Shown piece after piece: positions 56,401 to 64,000 of a DNA stretch of 64,000 nt; position 1 is the stretch's first letter, and every line of letters begins with the position of its first letter. Source of the stretch: Serratia inhibens (lineage in GTDB: Bacteria; Pseudomonadota; Gammaproteobacteria; Enterobacterales; Enterobacteriaceae); contig NZ_QYYG01000001.1 in NCBI RefSeq assembly GCF_003591175.1, positions 744,001 through 808,000 on the forward strand, read 5' to 3'. The position numbers and the translations under genes are program-made. The notes below the pieces were generated by a model. It ran no database searches, was not told the DNA's origin, and saw only the letters and a list, made by a program, of their open reading frames with translations.

Positions 56401-58446
56401 TTACTTCGCTGCCGGCTGCTGGGTTGGCTGCGCCTGTTCAAGGTGAGCCAGATCCAGCGCGATATGCACGCTTTCATCCAGGTATGGATCCGGTTCCTGG
56501 TAATCCTTCGGCAAATCTTCCAGCGCCTTCAGCGGCTTTTTACCGGCGCGCTGCAGGCGATCGTTAATGCGCTGCAAACGGGTAGCGTCATCATCGTGGT
56601 TCTCTTTCTCGCGCTGGGCAAGATTGAGTGAGACGATGTTACGCTTGTCTTTCAGCGCCTTGTAATGGGCGATGTCCTGCGCGATGTACTGGAACTCCGG
56701 ATCCTTGGCTATACGCTGCTCATGGTCTTTCAGCAGTTCAGGATCGAAAGGTGTCAGGTCGCCGGTTTTGCTGTAGGTAGCCGCGTTGATGCTGTCCCAC
56801 GGCATGGCGTTGTCTTCAAACGCCTCGCCGGTTTCCGCTGGATCGACGCCGGTAGGCATCAGGATATCCGGCGTTACGCCCTTACGCTGAGTACTGCCGC
56901 CGTTAACGCGGTAGAACTTCTGGATGGTGTATTGCACCGAGCCCAGCGCCGGCCATTCCGGCCGCAGCATTTGATCGTAAATGCGGTTCAGCGAACGATA
57001 CTGCTGCACGGTACCTTTACCGAAGGTCGGTTCACCGACAATCAGCGCACGGCCGTAGTCCTGCATCGCCGCAGCAAAGATCTCGGAAGCCGAGGCGCTG
57101 AAGCGGTCAACCAGCACCACCAGCGGGCCTTTGTAGTAAACGATGCCGTCAGCGTCGGCGTCTTCACGCACTTTGCCGTTGTTATCACGCACCTGCACTA
57201 CCGGGCCGCTCGGAATGAACAGGCCGGAAAGCGAGACCGCTTCGGTCAGCGCGCCGCCGCCGTTGGTGCGCAGATCGATGATCAGGCTCTTGACGTTCTG
57301 CTTGGCCATTTTCTGCAGTTGCACTTTCACGTCATCGGTCAGGCCCACGTAGAAGCCAGGAATGTCCATCACCGCGACTTTCTCTTTGCCGACGGTCTTG
57401 ATGGTCATTTTCACCGCACGGTCTTCCAGGCGGATACGCTCACGGGTCAGTGTAACAACGCGGGTTTTGGTGCCCTTGCCGGCCGGCAGGATTTCCAGGC
57501 GCACTTTGCTGCCCTTCGGTCCCTTGATCAGGGAAACCACGTCGTCCAGACGCCAGCCGATAACATCGACTACAGGTTTCCCGGTCTGGCCGACGCCGAC
57601 AATGCGGTCACCCACGGTGATCGCCTTGCTCTTCGCCGCCGGGCCACCCGGCACCATGGAGTTGATCAACGTGTAATCGTCATCCATCTGCAGTACCGCA
57701 CCAATACCTTCCAATGACAGGCTCATCTCGGTGTTGAACTGCTCGGTGTTGCGCGGGGAAAGATAATTGGTGTGCGGGTCGATCTCATGCGCAAAGGCAT
57801 TCATCGCCAGCTGGAACACGTCTTCGCTGTTGCTTTGCGTCAGGCGCTTGATGGCGAACTGATAGCGTTTGGTCAGCGTCTCGCGGATTTCTTTGTCGGT
57901 CTTGCCGGTCAGCTTGAGGTTCAGCTCGTCATATTTGACTTTCGCATCCCACAGGCTGTCCAGTTCGGCCTTGTCTTTCGGCCACGGCGTTTTGCTGCGG
58001 TCGAGATCGATAGTGTCGTTGCCGGTAAAGTTCATCGGCTTTTCGAGCAACGACAACGCATAGGTGTAACGCTCAAAACGGCGTTTCTGGGCCAGATTGT
58101 ACAGCGCATAGGGCGTATCCAGCTTACCGCTTTTCAGTTCTTCGCCCAGCTGATTGCGCTTGTCGGCGAACTGCGCCACGTCGGAGGCCAGCAACACGTT
58201 ATGGTTGTAGTCCAGCATATTCAGGTAACGATCGAAGATCTTGCCTGAAAAATCCGCATCGAGGGCAAACTGACGGTAATGAGAGCGAGTGAAGCGCGAG
58301 GTTACGCGCTCACTCACAGTAGCATGCTGCGGCTCCTGATGAAGCTGAGGCAGTTGGTCGATGCGGATGTTGGCTGTATCCGCTCCGTAACTGACACCCG
58401 CCCACAACAGACCCGCGACTGCTGTTAATCTGACAAATTTGTTCAT
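56401..58446 (-). CDS. prc: carboxy-terminal (tail-specific) protease Prc
   Basis: 681-residue periplasmic S41 protease that trims PBP3 and degrades MepS and ssrA-tagged proteins. Signal peptide at the N-terminus (FVRLTAVAGLLWAGVSYG), PDZ domain about 230-320 (SLSLEGIGAVLQMDDDY), catalytic Ser in DRFSASASEIFAAAMQDYG and Lys in VGEPTFGKGTVQQY about 25 residues later. The Met at 58446 (MNKFVRL) is chosen over one 16 codons upstream. Follows proQ by 19 bases, an operon as in E. coli. Confidence 0.96.
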   Translation of the reverse strand: MNKFVRLTAVAGLLWAGVSYGADTANIRIDQLPQLHQEPQHATVSERVTSRFTRSHYRQFALDADFSGKIFDRYLNMLDYNHNVLLASDVAQFADKRNQLGEELKSGKLDTPYALYNLAQKRRFERYTYALSLLEKPMNFTGNDTIDLDRSKTPWPKDKAELDSLWDAKVKYDELNLKLTGKTDKEIRETLTKRYQFAIKRLTQSNSEDVFQLAMNAFAHEIDPHTNYLSPRNTEQFNTEMSLSLEGIGAVLQMDDDYTLINSMVPGGPAAKSKAITVGDRIVGVGQTGKPVVDVIGWRLDDVVSLIKGPKGSKVRLEILPAGKGTKTRVVTLTRERIRLEDRAVKMTIKTVGKEKVAVMDIPGFYVGLTDDVKVQLQKMAKQNVKSLIIDLRTNGGGALTEAVSLSGLFIPSGPVVQVRDNNGKVREDADADGIVYYKGPLVVLVDRFSASASEIFAAAMQDYGRALIVGEPTFGKGTVQQYRSLNRIYDQMLRPEWPALGSVQYTIQKFYRVNGGSTQRKGVTPDILMPTGVDPAETGEAFEDNAMPWDSINAATYSKTGDLTPFDPELLKDHEQRIAKDPEFQYIAQDIAHYKALKDKRNIVSLNLAQREKENHDDDATRLQRINDRLQRAGKKPLKALEDLPKDYQEPDPYLDESVHIALDLAHLEQAQPTQQPAAK

Positions 58447-58465
58447 GCCTTGGTTGGCCTCCGTA

Positions 58466-59176
58466 TCAGAACTGCAAGTGTTCTGCGCGCACAATCATCG
58501 CCAGACCGGAAGAGAGCTGCACACGTACGCCATCTTTAGCGATTTCAAGTACGGTTGCATCCATCGCGCTCTGGCCTGCTCTGACTTTGATTTCCTGGCC
58601 AATTTGCAGTTTAGAGATATCCGTGACTGGCACATGACGCTGCTGGCTTTCCTCTTTTGCTGCACGAGGTTGACGAGCTTGCTGTGGACGAGTTTGTGGG
58701 CGCGGCTTGCGGTTCTCCGGTGCGGCTCCGCCTTCGCGACGTGCAGCAGGTTTTTTACCGGCTGGACGTGGACGGCGTGGCTCGGCATCGGCTGATTCAC
58801 CGGCAGCTTCACGTTTTTTGGCATTTTGTTCGGCACGCTGTGCCTGAACGCGCGCTTTGGCTTCTTCAAGCTGTTGGCGGGCATGATCGACATGCTGCTG
58901 TTCCAGCTCACCGCACGGGTTACCGTCCAGATCGACGCGCTGCGCGCCAACTTTGACACCGTACAGATAACGCCAGCTTGAGGTGTACAGGCGCAGTGCA
59001 GAACGTAATTGCGTTTTGCTTAAGCTTTCTTCCCCCTGAACACGCTCTACCAGATCTTGAAAAATACCGATTTTCAACGGGCGAGCTTCGCCCTCGGCGC
59101 TAAAGCAGAGCGGAAAACGCTCGGCAAGAAAAGCAATGACTTCTTTACTAGAGTTCAACTTAGGTTGATTTTCCAT
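58466..59176 (-). CDS. proQ: RNA chaperone ProQ
   Basis: 236-residue sRNA/mRNA-binding chaperone. FinO/ProQ domain about 1-120 ([56 protein letters not shown]), a basic Lys/Arg/Gln-rich linker about 120-180, and a C-terminal Tudor-like domain ([30 protein letters not shown]). Co-transcribed with prc. Confidence 0.96.
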   Translation of the reverse strand: MENQPKLNSSKEVIAFLAERFPLCFSAEGEARPLKIGIFQDLVERVQGEESLSKTQLRSALRLYTSSWRYLYGVKVGAQRVDLDGNPCGELEQQHVDHARQQLEEAKARVQAQRAEQNAKKREAAGESADAEPRRPRPAGKKPAARREGGAAPENRKPRPQTRPQQARQPRAAKEESQQRHVPVTDISKLQIGQEIKVRAGQSAMDATVLEIAKDGVRVQLSSGLAMIVRAEHLQF

Positions 59177-59271
59177 GAAATTTCCTGATTACAACGGGTT
59201 GCCAACAAGCCACAGGCATGAACAGGCGTCATTATAATGACGTCATCGGTAAATGCCACGTTAACCGTAGA

Positions 59272-59769
59272 TCAACTTGCCGCCACAGTGACGTATTTCG
59301 CACTATCACAGTGTTCCAGTTGCGCGCAAAGCCCCGCCACCACTGCTTCCAGGCCCAGTTGGTCCTGTTCGTCGAAACGTTGATAAACTGTGCTGTCGAT
59401 ATCAAGAACGCCGATGATCTGACCGCTAACCTGCAGCGGCAGTACGATTTCCGCATTACTGGCCGCGTCGCAGGCGATGTGCCCCGGGAACGCGTGGACG
59501 TCGCCAACGCGCTGCACGCGATTTTCCGCCACTGCGGTTCCGCATACACCCTTGCCCACCGGAATGCGCACGCAGGCGATTTTGCCCTGGAACGGGCCGA
59601 GCACCAGCTGGTTGCCGTCCATCAGGTAAAAGCCGGCCCAGTTGACGTCGTCAAGACGTTCATTAATCAATGCGCTGGCGTTGGACAGTGCGGCAATGAA
59701 GTTGGTTTCCCCGTCGAGCAACGCACCCAAATCGCGTTTTAATTCCGCGTAGAATTCTTCTTTTGTCAT
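59272..59769 (-). CDS. msrC: free methionine-(R)-sulfoxide reductase
   Basis: 165-residue GAF-fold enzyme (fRMsr, formerly YebR) reducing free Met-R-sulfoxide. NWAGFYLMDGNQLVLGPFQGKIACVRIPVGKGVCG carries two of the three catalytic Cys; the third is in GHIACDAASNAEIVLPL. Same neighbours as in E. coli (proQ on one side, divergent letA on the other). Confidence 0.95.
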   Translation of the reverse strand: MTKEEFYAELKRDLGALLDGETNFIAALSNASALINERLDDVNWAGFYLMDGNQLVLGPFQGKIACVRIPVGKGVCGTAVAENRVQRVGDVHAFPGHIACDAASNAEIVLPLQVSGQIIGVLDIDSTVYQRFDEQDQLGLEAVVAGLCAQLEHCDSAKYVTVAAS

Positions 59770-60370
59770 TGGTTAACCATGGTTATCTGTTCCCGTGCTT
59801 AATAGAGAGAAACACAGGAACCAGTCATAATGTGCGCAAGCTACAATAGATTTGATTTTCTATTGTATATCATGCAGGTAGTTTCGCTGTCTTGCCATTT
59901 TCCTGTCGGCTTACCCCCAGCATAATTGCTATTGCGCCGCGTTGTCCAAAGCAATCATGAGACGTTTTGAAACAGGGAGTTAGCGCAAGGAACCCACGAT
60001 CAAGCACCCTGAGTTTTATTCTTTTAATATCAATAAATTGAGGGTTCAGACGATTAACACCGTTCAGGGCCGGCAAAAGGTTTCGCCACCGACAGCCCGC
60101 AAACGACTGCCGTGACTATAATGAAGCCATGTCCAGCCAGGCCAAACCAAGAAAACGCTGCGGTGATGGCCGGCCCGCATTGCCCTTCCTACAAAAAATG
60201 CGTATAGCCGTCGGGTTATTCATCTGTTGCTTCACAAACCCCTGCCGGGCAAGGTATGTTTGCCTCGCAGAAACCCTGTTTACCGCCCCGCGCTTTACCC
60301 GAAGCGGGTTACAGCAGGTTTATTTTTCAGCTACGCTATCCATCCGGCGGGCTTTAGAGCAGCTTTTGTC
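59770..60370. other. Intergenic region between msrC and letA
   Basis: No gene supported in these 601 bases. AT-rich near msrC, GC-rich towards letA. Frames of 60-80 codons at 59870-60076 (minus) and 60129-60374 (plus) have no recognisable features. Expected to contain divergent promoters of msrC and letAB, which I could not place with confidence. Confidence 0.5.
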
Positions 60371-61621
60371 ATGATGAAAATACACGCGATCACCGGCCCC
60401 CTTTCCAAAGCACGCCACCAGCGCTGTTGCGAATGCGACCTGCTGTTCGTGTTACCGCCGCTGAACGGCAATCAAGCCGCCTACTGCCCGCGCTGCAATG
60501 CTAAAGTGGTGCATGGCCGCGACTGGTCGATGACCCGCCTGACCGCCATGGCGGTGGCCATGCTGCTGCTGATGCCTTTCGCCTTCAGCGAGCCGCTGAT
60601 CAGCATACGTTTGCTTGGCACGCGCATTGACGCCAGCCTGCTGGAAGGCATCTGGCAAATGAGCAGCCAGGGCGACCCTCTCACCGCCAGCATGGTGGCG
60701 TTCTGTACCCTGGGCGCCCCGCTGACGTTAGTGCTGTCGCTGCTTTACCTGCGTTTCGGCCACGCCTTCGGCATGAATTTACGCCCGGTACTGCTGATGC
60801 TGGAGCGGTTGAAAGAATGGGTGATGCTCGATATTTACCTGATCGGCATGGCGGTAGCGGCGATAAAAGTCAAAGAGTATGCCGATATCCAGGCCGGCAG
60901 CGCGCTGATCGCCTACCTGTCGCTCACACTGCTCAGCATCCTGACCCTGATCCACCTCAATCTGGAACAGCTGTGGGAGCGCTATTACCCGCAGGAACAG
61001 CCGGAAGGCCCGCCGACGGCGCTGCATGTTTGCCTGTCGTGCCATTTCACCGGCTATCCGGACGAGCGGGGACGCTGCCCGCGCTGTCATATCCCCATGT
61101 GTCACCGCCAGCCCTACAGCCTGCAAAAAACCTGGGCGGCGCTGATTGCGGCGATGATCTTGCTGATCCCGGCCAACCTGCTGCCGATTTCCATCGTTTA
61201 CGCCAACGGCGCACGGCTCGAAGACACCATTTTCTCCGGGGTAGTATCGCTGGCAACCTCCGGTAACGCGCCGATCGCCGCTATCGTTTTTATTGCCAGC
61301 GTACTGGTGCCCTTTACCAAAGTCATAGTGCTGATCACCCTGCTGTTCAGTATCCATTTCAAGACCTCGCACAGCCTGAAAACGCGTATTCGCCTGTTGC
61401 GGCTGGTCACCTGGATCGGCCGTTGGTCCATGCTCGATCTGTTCGTTATTGCGTTGATGATGTCGCTGGTGAATCGCGACCAGCTGTTATCTTTTACTAT
61501 GGGGCCGGCAGCCTTTTACTTTGGTTCGGCGGTCATTTTAACTATTCTTGCCATAGAGTGGCTGGATAGCCGATTGATTTGGGATGCACATGCAACAGGA
61601 AACGCCGAATACACCGACTGA
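60371..61621 (+). CDS. letA: lipophilic envelope-spanning tunnel protein A (YebS)
   Basis: 416-residue inner-membrane protein of the PqiA/LetA family, partner of LetB in lipid transport across the envelope. Two cytoplasmic zinc-ribbon-like Cys clusters (CCECDLLF...YCPRCNAK near residue 20; CLSCHFTG...CPRCHIPMC near 225) each precede a four-TM block. Start ATGATG at 60371/60374; a frame from 60227 adds 48 unlike residues. Overlaps letB by 32 bases. In E. coli the N-terminus is slightly longer. Confidence 0.93.
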   Translation: MMKIHAITGPLSKARHQRCCECDLLFVLPPLNGNQAAYCPRCNAKVVHGRDWSMTRLTAMAVAMLLLMPFAFSEPLISIRLLGTRIDASLLEGIWQMSSQGDPLTASMVAFCTLGAPLTLVLSLLYLRFGHAFGMNLRPVLLMLERLKEWVMLDIYLIGMAVAAIKVKEYADIQAGSALIAYLSLTLLSILTLIHLNLEQLWERYYPQEQPEGPPTALHVCLSCHFTGYPDERGRCPRCHIPMCHRQPYSLQKTWAALIAAMILLIPANLLPISIVYANGARLEDTIFSGVVSLATSGNAPIAAIVFIASVLVPFTKVIVLITLLFSIHFKTSHSLKTRIRLLRLVTWIGRWSMLDLFVIALMMSLVNRDQLLSFTMGPAAFYFGSAVILTILAIEWLDSRLIWDAHATGNAEYTD

Positions 61622-64000
61622 AGCGCGGGTCAAAAACAAGCGCCGCATTTCGCCATTCTGGTTACTGCCGTTTATCGCCCTGCTGATCGCCGGATGGCTG
61701 GTCTACAGCAACTTTCAGGAACGCGGCAGCACGGTTACCATCGATTTTCAGTCGGCGGCGGGCATAGTCGCAGGCCGTACCCCGGTGCGCTATCAAGGGG
61801 TTGAAGTCGGCACCGTGCAAAGCATCAGCCTGAGCAAGGATCTGCGCAGCATCGTGGTTGAAGCCAGCATCAAGAGCGATCTGGAAGATTCGCTGCGCGA
61901 AGGCACCCAATTCTGGCTGGTTACCCCAAAAGCTTCGCTGGCCGGCGTTTCAGGCCTGGACGCATTGGTAGGCGGTAACTATATCGGCATGATGCCGGGC
62001 AGCGGCAAAGAGCAAACCCATTTCACCGCCCTCGACACCCAACCCAAATACCGTCTGAACACCGGTGAGCTGATGATTCACCTGCACGCCGAGGATCTCG
62101 GCTCGCTCAACACCGGTTCGCTGGTGTATTACCGTAAAATCCCGGTCGGCAAGGTGTACGACTACACCATCGCTGAAGGCAATAAGGGCGTCACCGTCGA
62201 CGTGCTGATCGACCGCCGTTTCGCCAATCTGGTGAAAGGTAACAGCCGTTTCTGGAATGTTTCAGGCTTTAAGGGCGATTTCAGCCTGGCGGGCGCTTCG
62301 GTGCAGGTTGAGAGTCTGGCGGCGCTGGTCAACGGTGCGATAGCCTTCGACTCACCGCCCGACGGTCAACAGGCCAAGGCCGACCAAAGCTATGACCTGT
62401 ACCCGGATCTGGCGCACAGCCAACGCGGCGTGAACATTACGCTGGATCTGCCGAGCGGCAATAACCTGAACGAGAACCGCACGCCGCTGATTTACCAGGG
62501 GCTGCAGGTGGGCACCCTGACCAAGCTGACACTGCAGCAGGACAGCAAGGTCACCGGCGAACTGACCGTCGATCCCTCGGTGGTGGATTTGATGCGCAGC
62601 GGCACGCGCATTGTGATGCGCAGTCCGCGTCTCAGCCTTAACAACGCCAAAATCAGCCAACTGCTGACCGGTAATACCCTGGAACTGGTGCCGGGCGACG
62701 GGGAACCGCAGCAACATTTCAACGTACTCGACAGCAGCGAAACCCTGCTGCAACAGCCGGGCGTGCTGACCGTGACGCTCAATGCCCCGCAAAGCTACGG
62801 CATCGACGTAGGCCAGCCGCTGATTGTGCACGGCGTCAAGGTCGGCCAGGTGATGAGCCGCGCACTGACCGACAGCGGCGTAGTCTTCACCGCCGCCGTC
62901 GAAGCCCAATACCGTCGCCTGCTGCATAAAGACAGCAAGTTCGTGGTCAACAGCCACGTCGACGTCAAACTGGGGATCGACGGCATGGAAGTGCTGGGCG
63001 CCAGTGCGCAAGAGTGGCTGGACGGTGGCGTGCGCATTATCCCCGGCAGCAAGGGCGAGCCGGTAGGCCAATATTCGCTGTATGCCAACGCCGAGAAGGC
63101 CGAAGCCGGCATTGTCGGTAACAGCCCGATGCCAACACTCACGCTGAATGCCGACAGCCTGCCGGACGTGCAGACAGGTTCGGTGGTGCTGTACCGAAAA
63201 TTCCAGGTGGGCGAGATCGTTAATGTGCGTCCGAAGGCCAACGAGTTTGAGGTGGACGTCTATATCAGCCCGGAATACCGCAAACTGTTGACCAGCGAAA
63301 GCATCTTTTGGGCCGAAGGCGGCGCCAAGGTGCAACTGAACGGCAGCGGCCTGACGGTGCAGGCTTCGCCGCTCAACCGGGCGCTGAAAGGCGCCATCAG
63401 CTTCGACAATCTGCAGGGCGTCACATTGGGCAAAGGCGCCAAACGCGTGCTGTATGCCAATGAAACCGCCGCCCGCGCGGTGGGCAGCCAGATAATCCTG
63501 AAGACCTACGACGCCAGCAAACTGTCACCCGGCATGCCGTTGCGTTACCTCGGCATCGATATCGGCCAGGTAGATTCGCTGAAGCTGGCGCCGGAGCGCA
63601 ATGAAGTGCTGGCCAAGGCGGTGCTGTATCCGGAATACGTACAGACCTTCGCGCGTCTGGGCAGCCGTTTCTCCGTAGTGTCGCCGGAAATTTCCGCTGC
63701 CGGAGTCAGTAATCTCGATACCCTGCTGCAACCCTATATCAACGTCGAACCGGGGCGCGGCCGCGAACTGCGCAGCTTCGAACTGCAGGAAGCCAGCATC
63801 ACCGACTCGCGCTATCTGGACGGCCTGAGCGTGATCCTCGATGCGGCAGAAACCGGTTCGCTGCAGGTCGGCACGCCGGTATTGTTCCGTGGCATGGAAG
63901 TAGGCACCATCACCGGCTTCTACCTGGGCGCCATGTCCGACCGCGTCCACGTTGCACTGCGCATCAGCAAGAAATATCAGCATCTGGTGCGCAATAACAG
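61590..64000 (+). CDS. letB: lipophilic envelope-spanning tunnel protein B (YebT), partial at window end
   Basis: First 803 codons of a multi-MCE-domain protein; the 3' end runs off the window (E. coli LetB is 877 residues). A short cytoplasmic head is followed by one TM helix ([20 protein letters not shown], about residues 22-41) and then seven MCE repeats. Their hallmark strands are visible near residues 67 (YQGVEVGTV), 180 (YRKIPVGKV), 301 (YQGLQVGTL), 413 (VHGVKVGQV), 535 (YRKFQVGEI), 653 (YLGIDIGQV) and 766 (FRGMEVGTI). Seven stacked rings form the hydrophobic tunnel from inner to outer membrane in E. coli. The start overlaps the letA 3' end in another frame. Confidence 0.95.
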   Translation, partial: MQQETPNTPTEARVKNKRRISPFWLLPFIALLIAGWLVYSNFQERGSTVTIDFQSAAGIVAGRTPVRYQGVEVGTVQSISLSKDLRSIVVEASIKSDLEDSLREGTQFWLVTPKASLAGVSGLDALVGGNYIGMMPGSGKEQTHFTALDTQPKYRLNTGELMIHLHAEDLGSLNTGSLVYYRKIPVGKVYDYTIAEGNKGVTVDVLIDRRFANLVKGNSRFWNVSGFKGDFSLAGASVQVESLAALVNGAIAFDSPPDGQQAKADQSYDLYPDLAHSQRGVNITLDLPSGNNLNENRTPLIYQGLQVGTLTKLTLQQDSKVTGELTVDPSVVDLMRSGTRIVMRSPRLSLNNAKISQLLTGNTLELVPGDGEPQQHFNVLDSSETLLQQPGVLTVTLNAPQSYGIDVGQPLIVHGVKVGQVMSRALTDSGVVFTAAVEAQYRRLLHKDSKFVVNSHVDVKLGIDGMEVLGASAQEWLDGGVRIIPGSKGEPVGQYSLYANAEKAEAGIVGNSPMPTLTLNADSLPDVQTGSVVLYRKFQVGEIVNVRPKANEFEVDVYISPEYRKLLTSESIFWAEGGAKVQLNGSGLTVQASPLNRALKGAISFDNLQGVTLGKGAKRVLYANETAARAVGSQIILKTYDASKLSPGMPLRYLGIDIGQVDSLKLAPERNEVLAKAVLYPEYVQTFARLGSRFSVVSPEISAAGVSNLDTLLQPYINVEPGRGRELRSFELQEASITDSRYLDGLSVILDAAETGSLQVGTPVLFRGMEVGTITGFYLGAMSDRVHVALRISKKYQHLVRNN

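Noticed and set aside
60129-60374. 81-codon frame upstream of letA
   Set aside because: Runs into the letA start in another frame and has no signal, domain or ribosome site.

Overview
The window reads as chromosomal core DNA of a Gram-negative enterobacterium, most likely a Serratia species of the liquefaciens/proteamaculans/plymuthica/marcescens group. Nearly every protein is a close, full-length counterpart of an Escherichia coli protein. Gene order largely follows the E. coli aroH-ydiE-ydiU-ydiV-nlpC-btuDEC-ihfA-pheTSM-rplT-rpmI-infC-thrS block. The extra modules (hemRSTUV heme uptake, arn operon beside nlpC, sitABCD, kduID, a three-subunit sugar/aldonate dehydrogenase) are typical of Serratia and Yersinia relatives. 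Species assignment is inference. No rRNA, tRNA, insertion sequence, prophage or CRISPR array was seen.

Layout. 1-8 kb: aroH, a glutathione-peroxidase-like gene, and the Fur-controlled hemPRSTUV heme-uptake operon. 8-12.6 kb: selO, a ydiV-like degenerate EAL gene, lplA, nlpC. 12.7-20.2 kb: arnBCADTEF (lipid A aminoarabinose modification), tightly overlapping and leftward, with a PmrA-type box upstream. 20.5-23 kb: btuCED. 23-24 kb: two divergent small secreted proteins, a DUF2502 protein and a tiny His/Gly-rich lipoprotein. 24.1-31.6 kb: the translation block thrS-infC-rpmI-rplT-pheM-pheS-pheT-ihfA. Its classical control elements can be read directly: an anticodon-like thrS operator, an AUU start for infC, and the Phe-rich pheM leader with its attenuator.

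31.8-40.6 kb is the accessory-rich part: a small membrane ORF, marC, an orphan Fur-controlled periplasmic binding protein, a SdaC-type amino-acid transporter, and a Tat-exported dehydrogenase (subunit 3, GMC flavoprotein, triheme cytochrome c), followed by emtA. 40.6-45.1 kb: an orphan GhoS-like protein, the Fur-controlled sitABCD Mn/Fe importer, and a GNAT acetyltransferase. 45.4-52.3 kb: yniA, yniB, a small ORF, hxpB, kduI-kduD behind a KdgR box, ydjM behind a LexA box, and tcyP. 52.4-64 kb matches a different E. coli block (kdgR-yebQ-htpX-prc-proQ-msrC-letA-letB), so a synteny junction lies between tcyP and kdgR.

Themes. Three independent Fur-type promoters (heme, Mn/Fe, orphan binding protein) make this an iron/metal-responsive neighbourhood. 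Envelope genes are dense (arn, nlpC, emtA, prc, htpX, letAB). I found no convincing new multi-gene system. The best under-described candidates are the divergent DUF2502/His-Gly lipoprotein pair, the orphan GhoS-like gene, the Fur-controlled orphan binding protein, and the ydiV homologue that keeps part of an EAL active site.
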